A stretch of 64,000 nt of DNA from Cannabis sativa (lineage: Eukaryota > Streptophyta > Magnoliopsida > Rosales > Cannabaceae). The position numbers were made by a program, and so were the translations under genes. Positions 15,968-25,736 of the stretch are shown here, one piece after another; the stretch's first letter is position 1, and the number at the start of each line of letters is the position of its first letter. A model generated the notes under the pieces. That model worked only from the letters and a program-made list of their open reading frames with translations, did not search any database and was not told the DNA's origin. The stretch is from positions 30,431,660 to 30,495,659 of the forward strand of contig NC_083601.1 in the NCBI RefSeq assembly GCF_029168945.1, read 5' to 3'.

Positions 15968-17879
15968 ATGGAGAAATATCAGATAATAACTTTTCAATCA
16001 TTATTTTATCTTGTGATCTTTCTGTTTATCATCGTTGTTAATGCATCTACTGGTATAATATATAAATCAGTCTTATTAATTTGATGCTCATCCCTTTCTT
16101 TCTGTAATTAAAGCTTTGTCAATTTTATTATATATTGACATATTATTCTTGGTGTGCATGATATATATGGCAGATAATAAGTTGGAAAAACATGGTGTTA
16201 AGCTTTTTGTATTTGGAGACTCGTATGCTGATACTGGAAACAGTAAGAAACACACGGTATCATGGAAACCGCCGTATGGGATTACTTTTCCAGGCAAACC
16301 GGCCGGCAGGTTCTCTGACGGCCGTGTCCTCACAGACTATATAGGTATATATGTACACATTACATATTATATATATATAAGTGTATATATATAAGTGTAT
16401 ATATATATATATAAGCCTTTATATATGTGTAGTATTAATTGTGTTTTTGTTGCTTAAATAAATCATTAAGCTTCGTTTCTGGGCATAAAATCTCCGGTGG
16501 CGTACAGAGAGATAAAGGGGGTAGAGAAATGGAAAGTGAGTAAGTATGGAATGAACTTTGCATTTGGAGGGACAGGAGTGTTTGATACAATGGAAAAGGA
16601 ACCAAACATGTCCACCCAAATCAATTTCTTTGAAGATGTATTACGTGAAAATGATTTCTATTCCAAACAAGACCTTAACTCTTCCCTGGCTTTAGTCTCT
16701 ATTGCTGGCAATGACTATGGTGCTTACCTTTCTAAAGGTACCAATAACATTAACAGCATGGAGGTCAGTAGTTAGCCTATACTTAATCTTATATGTTTAT
16801 AATTTATACTTTTTCTTATATATGGTTTAATTTGTTAACATTTCTATATGTAATATTCTTACCATGGTGCATTTTAAATAGAGAAATAATATCACAACTA
16901 GCTTCAATATTTAATATTGGCTAATTAGTAATTTTCCCTCAAAAAATATCTGACATGGATGAAAGTTCAGGGGGCATGATTTAGTACATATCAAAGTTTG
17001 AGGGAAATGATTTGGTAGATATCAAAGTCTAGGGAGCATGGTTTAGTACTTAAACAATCACTGAAACAGTAAAATTAAGTGAAATTAGACAAAAGTCCTT
17101 AAATTTAACAATCTCAATAGTTCGGGGGGAATTTTTAACGGCCAAAAAAGTTTAGGGGCACGATTTGGTACATGTCAAAATTCAGGGGGAAAAATTACTA
17201 ATTAGCCTTTAATATTTAATTGCATTATGACATTTTTTCTAGGGTTTGGCGAATTTGACGACATCAATAATTGACCAACTTGTTGCGAATGTGAGGCGGA
17301 TACAAAAGTTGGGAGTGAGAAAAATAGCAGTTACAGCACTAGAACCTCTTGGATGTCTTCCCCCATTCACAGCCTCTTCTTCATTCCAAAATTGTTCTCA
17401 AATTTTCAACTCTGTCTCTGATTTTCACAACCAAATATTGCATCAAAAATTGCAAGCTCTAAACAATCAGACCAGCTCATTATCAAACTCTTTGCCAATC
17501 TTAGTTCTTGATCTCCATACCACGTTCATGTCTGCATTTGAGAATTTGAAGAAGAATATCACTGCTACTGCTACTACTGCAGGTAATAAATGTGTCCAAA
17601 TTAGTACTAGTAATTATAATTAGTATTATTGTATATTGACTTTTATTTGTGGTAGGAAATTTGAGAGTGGAGTCTCCATTAATAATGAAGCCTTGTTGTG
17701 TGGGAATAAGCAAAGAGTATTCGTGTGGGAGTTTGGATGAAAATGGGGCAAAGAAGTATAGTGTATGCAAGAATCCTGAGCTATCTTTTTTTTGGGACAT
17801 GATTCACCCTTCTCAAAATGGTTGGTCTGCAGTTTTTTCTGGACTCAGATCTTCTCTTCATAATTTAATAATTAATTAG
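15968..17879 (+). CDS. GDSL esterase/lipase (At5g03610-like)
   Basis: This is a secreted SGNH-hydrolase-type esterase; the natural substrate is unknown. Exons 15968-16052, 16174-16344, 16471-16763, 17243-17582 and 17656-17879 join in frame to 370 residues, the usual family size. The first exon encodes an N-terminal hydrophobic signal peptide ending near NAST. Block I is FVFGDSYADTGN with the catalytic Ser. Block II has the oxyanion Gly in FAFGGTGVFDT, block III is AGNDYG, and block V is DMIHPS with the catalytic Asp and His. Sequence around block I resembles the At5g03610/At5g03600 group. A 289 bp MITE sits in the third intron. All four catalytic blocks are intact, so it is probably functional. 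Confidence 0.92.
16919..17207. mobile_element. Mutator-type MITE in a GDSL intron
   Basis: The element starts GGCTAATTAGTAATTTTCCC and ends with a near-exact reverse complement of that sequence. It is flanked by a perfect 9 bp TSD, TTTAATATT, at 16910-16918 and 17208-17216, typical of the Mutator superfamily. It is 289 bp long and non-coding, between exons 16471-16763 and 17243-17582. Confidence 0.8.
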
Positions 17880-18344
17880 TCAAAATCATCATCATTATAT
17901 ATATAAATGCAAGAAGTAGTCTTGATGCAGACGACACGTGTACAGTGTACTGCACCCTATTTCTAGAAAACTAATTCTAGTATGATGTTATGAAAAGAAA
18001 AGAGCTTCAAATTAAGGACCTGATTAATGTTTCAAATTGTAATAACTTTACTAAGTCAAAATCCTATATACTCAGTCTTCCCGAACACTATTATTGTTTT
18101 TACTGTACACTATAGCTAGCTGCTTAAACAAACTATGAATATCTACGAAGAGAATATATGTAAGAAAAATATTATTATTTTTGTTTAGCTCTAAGCAATA
18201 ATTGATGAATTATTACATTATTATTGATAGTACCAGTTGATGAGAGTTAATTTGGATATGAATAATTATTACCTAACTAGACGTGAAGATCAATTACCCG
18301 GAAATGAATGTGTATATATATTTATATATATTTGTTTTTTCTTC
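17880..18344. other. Intergenic 3' of the GDSL gene
   Basis: Contains the GDSL 3' UTR and AT-rich spacer. No further gene is supported. Confidence 0.45.
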
Positions 18345-18640
18345 TTTAATTTAAATTCTTTTTTAACTTCAACTTTCATTACACCAAGCCAAAAAGGGCA
18401 AAACAACACAAAGAGTTCTTAGATGGCCCAAGCTGCCAGGCTATGTGGAGCTCCATTGAGAGCACGGGGAACCCACATCGACCAGCTCTACACCAGTAAC
18501 GGCATATCCGAAATCTCCATATCAATTTCCAAAACGACTGAGCAAACTGCTAATTGGGAGCCTTGCCAGATCTAACACCATCAATCAGACCCTTACAATC
18601 CTAATACTTTTTAACAATGACGGAGCTAGGGGGGCTGAAA
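18345..18640 (-). mobile_element. LINE 3' fragment, RNase H domain
   Basis: On the minus strand the reading DCKGLIDGVRSGKAPN is followed, after frame breaks, by WVPRALNGAPHSLAAWAI. That is the conserved end of a plant LINE RNase H domain. A 3' UTR-like segment and an A-rich tail extend toward 18345. In-frame stops and a frameshift show it is dead. Confidence 0.6.
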
Positions 18641-18859
18641 GTGTACGTGCCATGTGGCCCCCAATCATCTTTTTTTTAAAAAAAGAAAAAATATTTTTAA
18701 AATTATATGTAAAAAAATGTATCGCTATTGGTGTAATTAGGTATCGAAATCATCTTCGAAAGTTTATGAATCTGAGCTCTATTTACTCTCCTGTTTGTGA
18801 TGATATGCCTGAACACCATTTTTTTTACTGTGTTTTTACAAAAAGTAGTAATTCATCAT

Positions 18860-19235
18860 AATGTGCAAGTTGGTTTTGGTCAATTCTCTTGGGCAAACAA
18901 CATGGAGGATTGGAAAAGCTGGAGTGTGCAACCTTGGAAAGGTCTCGTGGCTTCCATCTTGAATACCACTGCTGCTGCCATAATTTAGCATGTTTGGTAA
19001 CAAGAATCGTTGTATTTTTTATGCTATTTTGTAGTTCAGTTGTTAGAGAGATTAAGCTTGTTGTTAAAGCTAGAGTTAAGGGTTCTCTTTTTTCTAATCT
19101 TAGTAAAAGGGAAGAGGACATTGCCTTGATTAACACCATGTGATTGTTTTTCTGCTTGCTGTCTTTTGGGCAGCATTTTGTTGTAGTTTGGTGGTTGTTA
19201 ATTTGAATAAATTTTTTTCCTATGCTTAAAGAAAT
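18860..19235 (+). mobile_element. LINE ORF2 C-terminal relic
   Basis: The plus strand encodes a segment ending REIKLVVKARVKGSL, resembling the tail after the zf-RVT region of plant LINE ORF2. It is preceded by a TTAAAIIYHVW-like pattern in another frame. An A/T-rich 3' end follows the stop near 19143. The match is weaker than for the other LINE pieces. Confidence 0.4.
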
Positions 19236-19399
19236 ATTTGGAGACTTATATAATATAATAATTTTATAAAATATTTACCAAACATTGGCAAACTGCTGCC
19301 AAATAATAATACTTTACTCTATAGCATATACCAATACAACATTAAACTAAGGTGGTGTTTGGTTTATCCAAATGTATTTATAATGGTAATAGAAATAAT

Positions 19400-20198
19400 A
19401 ATAATAAGACGTAATCGTAATGAGTATTCCTCATTAATGAGGACATTTCGTTGGTAAAAAGTCATTGGGAATAGTTCGTCGACGGTAAAAACGATTATCA
19501 ACAACGACTTTTGAAGTCGTTGGGAATGAAAATTATCAACAACGACATTGTCGTTGGGAATAATATTTTATTTATTTTTATTTTTTACATCTGAGTGCAT
19601 CAACAACGACATTGTCGTCATTGATATTATTATCAATGACGACAATGTCGTTATTAAAAAGTGTTTCGAAAAAAAATATTAAATAATTATATTAAAATTA
19701 TTTCTAATTAATTATTAATATATAATATTATATTAAAATTATTAAATTAAATAATTATTTTATATTTTATATTTTTTTAATTATATAAAAATTAAATAAT
19801 TATTTTATATTTAATTAATTAAAATATGAAATCATTTAACTAAAAGTAAATATTTAGAGTCACTAATATTACTATAAAAAGTGAGTCATAAATATTTAGA
19901 GTCACTAATATTACTATAAAAAGGGGGGAAATTTGCCGCCCAATGCAATGGATATTTTTTAAAAACAATAAATACATTCCCAACGACAATGTCGTTATTG
20001 AAACTTTTTTCAATAACGACATTGTCGTTATTGAAAAAAATGTCGTTATTGATTAACTATTTTTTTTTTTAAAAAAAAAATTGAATAACTTTCCCAACGA
20101 CAAGTAAGTGTCGTTATTGATACTCTCATTTTTAATGAAGACTTTTTGGCATTGGTAATAGTGTGACGTTGATATTAACCATAATTCTTGTAGTAGTG
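19400..20198. mobile_element. Non-autonomous CACTA-type element with GTCGTT sub-terminal repeats
   Basis: The right end reads ATTCTTGTAGTAGTG (reverse complement CACTACTACAAGAAT), a CACTA terminus at 20198. The interior carries many copies of CAACGAC/GTCGTTG on both strands, clustered near both sides (19440-19650 and 19979-20125), as expected for sub-terminal transposase-binding repeats. I could not find a matching left CACTA end, so the left boundary is approximate. No transposase ORF is present. Confidence 0.55.
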
Positions 20199-20427
20199 AG
20201 AATACTTTTCATATGTTTGATTTATTTTGTCATGAACATTGTAATATTAGAATTGAATTGACAAAAAATTCTTACTTTTATTTATATTTCCAAAGTGAAA
20301 AGAGAAAGGATAAAATTGTCTTTTTATTATTTAGTCGTTATTATAATTCTTATTCATAAGGTGTAACAGTGTAATGAAAATTCATAGAATTGGTGTAATG
20401 CATGTTACAATAAAATCTATATAAAAA

Positions 20428-21194
20428 CTAGATTGATGTTACGTGCAATATGCACGTATAATTATTATTATTATTTTTAATTAGGTTCAAGAAGTTGATG
20501 TTAAGTGCAATACATGCATGCTTAATTTTTTTAATTAGGTAATATTTGTTTTTAAAAAATTTTGAAATGGTGTTTGAGATTTTGATCTTTAAGATTTTTT
20601 TTTTAGCTATTGCTACATTGGTGTGTCATTTAAATGTTATTATATATATGTATTTTTAAAAAAAAATTAAATTTTTTTAATTAGGTAACGTATCTGATAA
20701 TGCATATATTGTAATTTACTTATTCTTAACTAAAACTCACATAACCAAATTTTAGTGTGTCTATATATATATATATGAGTTGGATTCCTAAATTTAATAT
20801 AAAGGTTTTTTTATTTCTAAACTTTACGAAAAATATGGTGTGAGAATTCAATTTAAAATATAAAATAAATAATTTAAAGTTAAAAATATTTATAATATTT
20901 TAAATTTAAATTTCTTTATATAAAATATTTATATAATATTTTATTTCATTTTAATATAAAGTTAAACTAATAAATTAAAAATAAGATTAAAAATATCAAT
21001 AATATTTTAGATATTTTAAATTAAAATAAAAATTTATTTATATAAAATATCTATATAATTTTTATTTTTAAATATATATAATAATATTATAAAATTAATA
21101 AAGAATATTCTGTTAAGTAATAGGATATTTTGTTAAAATTAAGTATGGTTAAACCAAAAATTCTGTTAAATAGCTACATTTTATATACAATAGA
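20428..21194 (-). mobile_element. Small non-autonomous Helitron
   Basis: On the minus strand the element starts TCTATTGTATATAAAATG after a flanking A. It ends with the hairpin ACGTGCA-TAT-TGCACGT, then AACATCAATCTAG, followed by T. A TC start, a 3' hairpin 9-13 nt before CTAG, and insertion between A and T are Helitron hallmarks. It is 767 bp and non-coding. Similar ends occur at 37455-37959 in this window. Confidence 0.6.
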
Positions 21195-21959
21195 TATTTA
21201 AAAGAGAGATATGAGGCGATAACATGTCATTCTAAAATTCATAGAATTAGTGTAATGCATATGTTATAATAGAATTAGTTGGACCGGTCCGTTTGTACAC
21301 GCTTAATTTTTTATACAAAATTACATGAATAATTAGATTAAAATTTGATACAATTTATTACTTAGTTGTTATTAAATAAAAATATAATTTATTCTATATA
21401 TGTAATTTAAAAAATTTTAAACATCCGCTTTCTCCGCGAATTGTTTAGTAGTTCTATTATAAAAGTTAAAAACCCAAACTAAACATTATAATGGTCCCTT
21501 TGATTCTATTACATTCTTGATTCTACTCAATTAAACATGCTCAATTATATCTATATTTATTAATATAGCCAAAAAAAAAAAAAGGGAAAATTATTGGCCA
21601 TACATATTTGAGGCAATCCGGGCAAAGTGTAATGAGTGGATCGATGACTGCTACCTATTATTTTTTCTTGTTGTTAATATTTTTAGAATAGAAAATGAAG
21701 CATTATAATTATTATTATTATTATTATTATTTTCTAAATCAGCAGTAGAAATTGTATTGCATCAAAACTCATTTACAAAACTAACAGCAGCGCCCTCATA
21801 AATAAAGGCCTGAACACCACTAAATACAAACAAAAATTCCTATTTATAATTGTTCAGACTAAAATCATTGATAATCTATCCTGTTATTTGAGTTTCTTTA
21901 ATAAAATCATTAATAATCTATTTTTTTATGTTTTGCTTTATATAGTATATAACTGTAGG
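21195..21959. other. Intergenic AT-rich DNA
   Basis: Contains an ATT microsatellite near 21706-21730. No gene is supported. Confidence 0.4.
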
Positions 21960-22250
21960 TATATTAGTCACCTTTGATTCCCACAATAATAAATTTCTAA
22001 CCTTCCATGTTTAATAGACCACTGCAGCGATGGTCATGGCAAAAACACTTGCTTTCGAAAAGAAGACAAAACAAATTTATCTATCCACCTCAACAAGTAG
22101 TTACATTTGAAAATTTCCATCCCAGCCATTCTTTAATGTAGACATCTTTGACTATAATGACACTCAAAGAAAGATGCTCCACAGTACTACCGAGACCACA
22201 AACCAAACAACTCTGATCTTAACATAACTAAAATCGGAAAAGCCTTTATT
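21960..22250 (-). mobile_element. LINE zf-RVT relic
   Basis: On the minus strand the reading LVCGLGSTVEHLSLSV, followed by a WLGWKFSNV segment and then FRKQVF, fits the zinc-binding zf-RVT region downstream of plant LINE reverse transcriptases. Several frame breaks are needed. It is a decayed relic. Confidence 0.45.
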
Positions 22251-22425
22251 TTCTCTGAAGTCTTTCAAGCATTGCTAGCCATAATATTATTCTGTGGGTG
22301 TAACGTCCCCGCTTCAAGCCTCCATTGGGTCCTTACACCCACGGAATGAATGGCTCTTATACACGAGTACGTCACTCTGGCTGCTTCATGGACTGATGAC
22401 TGACCCTACAGACCAACACGAGTGT

Positions 22426-23651
22426 TGTTAATTCCATTTTTGGCATATTTAATTGACAAAAATATTTTATTATTTATTGTATATTTCGGCTGGCATATAT
22501 TGATATGGTTTCCATATTTGTGTAAATCAAACTTGAAAGGAAAGTTGTCTAGCTTTCCTATTTTTGGAAAAAAAAGGTAAAAATGGTAAGTTTGGTTACC
22601 CATTTCGTTTTTTATCTAACCAGCTGTTATTCTGATCTTGTGTTGAGTTTCCCATTTTCTTAGATCAGGTTTCTTGAAGAGAAAACCGGAGCTAGACTTT
22701 CCTTTTCTATAAAAGGAAAGTTGTAGTTACTGCCCACGATTCTGTATGTACAGAAACGGAAATTCCTGGACTGATTGAAGAATTTTTTTAGGGAAGTTTC
22801 TAGTGGGTTGAGGTCTTGTTCAGACCGAATGTAAGCTGTCTATGAGATGTATATTCATTATAAATACATCCCATAGCTGCTAGGTTTTGTATCTCTTTCA
22901 TACACTTAGAATTGCTTTCATATCTTAAGGAAAGAGTGTCTTTGTTTAGTACCTCTCTTGGTACCTCTCTTGTATCTTTGAATTTCATTCATATCTTTAG
23001 AAAAGAGAGTCTTTGATTTGTAGAGAAGAGTTGTTCTACTCTTACTCTGTTTATTTGTTGTTTGTATTGTCTTGAGTCTGTATTCAAGTCTACAACGAAG
23101 AAGAACATCAGTGCACCTTCGGGAGAAGGGTATTTACAAGCTTTCGGGAGATTGCTTTTGAAGTCTTGCATCGGGAGGATACAAGCACACAACCTTCGGG
23201 AGATGGTTGTATAGGCTTTCGGGAGATAGCCTTTAAGCCTTGAATCGGGAGGATTCAAGCACTCTTCAAGGTGATCGAAGGGAGTTCGAGATCTTGGAGT
23301 TTTATCAAGATTCGGTTAGTAGGTGGAATACATCAAGCTTGCGGCATACAATAAGAGGGAGTCTATTTATGCATAAGTCAATTACTTTGTATTTTTGATA
23401 CCGATCTAATGAATCTTATCTCTGGGCGTGGCCCGTGGACTAGTAACAATGCGAAAGGATTGTTGAAACCACGTACAAAAATCTTGTGTGTTTTTACTTT
23501 TATGCCTTGTTTGTTTTTAAGGTTTCTCTGGAGTTACGAGTTGCATTACGTAACTACTGGAAAACATTTTCGATACCGGTTTTATTATTCCGCATTTAAT
23601 TAATCATTTAATTAAATAATCAAACTGGGAATATTAAAATACGGAATTTCA
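22426..23651 (+). repeat. 5' LTR of the SIRE element
   Basis: 1226 bp, TGTTA...TTCA. TATA candidates are TATAAAAG at 22708-22715 and TATAAATA at 22859-22866. A six-hairpin array lies at 23116-23259. It differs from the 3' LTR by an A-run length, a short indel near 22873, one C, and a cluster at 23451-23580. Confidence 0.92.
23116..23259 (+). repeat. Six-hairpin array in the SIRE LTR
   Basis: Stems (loops): CCTTC 23116-23120 with GAAGG 23125-23129 (GGGA); AAGC 23138 with GCTT 23154; CTTG/ATC 23165-23172 with GAT/CAAG 23178-23185; CAACC 23190-23194 with GGTTG 23205-23209; AGGCT 23213-23217 with AGCCT 23228-23232; CTTGAATC 23239-23246 with GATTCAAG 23252-23259 (GGGAG). All share a TCGGGAG core in or beside the loop. 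Hairpins 4-6 repeat 1-3 at a spacing of about 75 bp, with changed but still paired stems. The same array is in the 3' LTR at 32894-33037. Confidence 0.85.
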
Positions 23652-23653
23652 AT

Positions 23654-23668
23654 TGGTATCGAGCAAGT
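23654..23668 (+). promoter_or_regulatory. Primer-binding site of the SIRE element
   Basis: TGGTATCGAGCAAG begins 2 bp after the LTR. It matches the usual initiator-Met tRNA PBS (TGGTATCAGAGC) except for one missing A within CAG. Confidence 0.75.
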
Positions 23669-23722
23669 CACTAAATTCTTAGTGAGATCTTGAGGTTATT
23701 AGTTTAACTTGTTTTGTGTGAG

Positions 23723-24814
23723 ATGTCTTTGTTTGCAGAAGGAAGTTCCATCTCTAGACCTCCTCTATTGAATGAGTCGAATTATCCTTATTGGAAGGTT
23801 AGGATGAGAGCTTTCATCAAATCGCAAGATGAGAAAGCATGGAGAGCTATTCTTACAGGGTGGTCTCAACCTACTGAAAATGATGAAAAAGGTAATACTC
23901 AGGTAAAATCTGAACTCAGTTGGACCACCGAAGATGAAAAAGCGTCTGGTTATAATAATAAGGCTTTACATGCTATTTTTAATGGTGTTGGTGAAGGTTT
24001 TATTAAATTAATCTCATCTTGTGAATCTGCAAAAGAAGCATGGGAAATCCTTCAAATTCAATTTGAAGGAACTGCTGATGTAAAGAGATCACGATTTACC
24101 ATGCTTCAAACTAGATTTGATGAATTGAGAATGTCAGATACTGAAACTTTAAATGATTTCTATGAAAGATTATCTGATATTTCTAATGAGTTTTTTGCCT
24201 TGGGAGAAAAACTAGATGAATCTTTGTTGGTTCGAAAAATTGTTCGAGTTCTTCCTGACAGGTTTGATACAAAATTGCTTGCAATGGAAGAGGCAAAAGA
24301 TTTTGGCAAAATGAAGGTTGAGGAACTCATGGGATCTTTAAGAACCTTTGAGTTGAATCAACAAATCAAGAAAAAGAGTAAGCAAAATCTCTCGAATGAG
24401 AAAAGCAAAGGTATTGCCTTTAATGCTTCTGAAAATATTGTTTCTGATGATGAAAATGATGATGAAATGGTTCTATTGGCAAAAAATTTCCAAAAATTCA
24501 TGAAATCTGGTGGAAATAAAAAGTTCTTTTCAAAGAACCCAAAAGGTAACATTTCTGGTAACAATCCCTCTAAACCTTTTCCATCTAACAATAAAAAAGG
24601 TATTAAATGCAGAGAATGTGAAGGTTTTGGTCACACTCAATCTGAATGTGCTAATACCTTAAAGAAAAATAAAAAGGGATTGAATGTTACTTGGAGTGAT
24701 GATTCTGAGAGTAGTGAGGATGAAAAAGAAAAAGTTGTCCTAACAAGTGTTTTGTCAAGAAATTTGCAGGAAAAAGGAAAAAGCATTTGCTTGAACAATA
24801 TCACCGATCAATGA
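23723..24814 (+). CDS. SIRE gag (capsid/nucleocapsid), frame broken at 3' end
   Basis: Retrotransposon Gag polyprotein. The frame opens at the ATG at 23723. Residues near the start (SRPPLLNESNYPYWKVRM) are the typical plant copia Gag opening. A helical UBN2-type capsid region follows, then a CCHC zinc knuckle, CRECEGFGHTQSEC, near 24608-24650. The frame ends at 24814 in an apparent frameshift, because downstream DNA in another frame continues the acidic spacer and coiled-coil part. Not functional as one polyprotein in this sequence. Confidence 0.85.
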   Translation: MSLFAEGSSISRPPLLNESNYPYWKVRMRAFIKSQDEKAWRAILTGWSQPTENDEKGNTQVKSELSWTTEDEKASGYNNKALHAIFNGVGEGFIKLISSCESAKEAWEILQIQFEGTADVKRSRFTMLQTRFDELRMSDTETLNDFYERLSDISNEFFALGEKLDESLLVRKIVRVLPDRFDTKLLAMEEAKDFGKMKVEELMGSLRTFELNQQIKKKSKQNLSNEKSKGIAFNASENIVSDDENDDEMVLLAKNFQKFMKSGGNKKFFSKNPKGNISGNNPSKPFPSNNKKGIKCRECEGFGHTQSECANTLKKNKKGLNVTWSDDSESSEDEKEKVVLTSVLSRNLQEKGKSICLNNITDQ

Positions 24815-25736
24815 CAACAAGGAAGAATCCAGATCCGAATCAGATGAGTCAGAAATTGATGAGGATTCCATGATTGAATCCTACAAGGTAATGTTTGGTA
24901 AGTGGTTGGAAACTAGTGCTGAAAATCGCTCCCTGGTTAAAGATAATAAAATTTTGTGTAACAACATTAATGAGTTGGAAGATAAACTCAAATGTTGTGA
25001 ATCTGAATTGTCTTTAAAAGAGTCAAAAATTATTTCTTTAACCAAGGAAATTGATAACATTAAAAAGAATGTTAAAATGCTAAATCCAGGTTCCACCATC
25101 TTTGAAAAAATTCAAAAATCTGGCCAAACCAATCATCTTTGATACATTTGGGTTATGTTCCAAATCAACTCGTGTCTAATACCACTAATAGTTTTGTTTA
25201 CGGAAGAAGCTGTTTCTACCTCGCGAGGTTTCGTCTCGCCAAAGAAAGCACTCTGTGTTACGAAAAGAAGCTGGCACGGTAAGTTTGACAATTTCAAAAG
25301 GAAAGGAAGACGTTTCATTCCTATTTGCCATTTTTGTGGAGTAAAAGGTCACATTCGACCTAAATGCATAACCATGCATAACATGTTTAAATCTAATTAC
25401 ATTGGAAATAAACATGTTTTACAAAAACAAAAATGGGTTGTCAAAAACAAATGCTTGGTAGGTTCTACTTGTTTTAAAACTGTTGCTTCTAACATGTGGT
25501 ATTTTGATAGTGGTTGTTCCAAACACATGACAGGTGAAAAAGAATTTCTTGTGAACATAAGACCAATGCACTGTGGAGAAGTTACATTTGGTAACGGTCT
25601 TACTGGTAAAGTCATAGGAATGGGAACTCTCAAGTTCGAAGGGCTTCCTAAACTAAAAAATGTCATGTTGGTTGAAGGACTAAAAGCTAATCTACTTAGC
25701 ATTAGTCAGATTTGTGATCGTGGGGTTATCTTGTGA
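24815..25736 (+). pseudogene. SIRE gag-protease middle segment with stop and frame breaks
   Basis: A different frame from gag carries a charged coiled-coil segment (24870-25139), then an in-frame TGA at 25140-25142. The same frame next carries a second zinc knuckle, CHFCGVKGHIRPKC (about 25327), and the aspartic protease motif YFDSGCSKHMTG (about 25500). The frame stops at 25734-25736, and pol continues in the original gag frame. At least two frameshifts and one stop therefore separate gag from integrase. Confidence 0.8.

Noticed and set aside
22989..23258. Minus-strand 89-codon ORF, found again identically at 32767-33036
   Set aside because: It lies inside both LTRs antisense to the element and over the hairpin array; the duplication is just the LTR pair.
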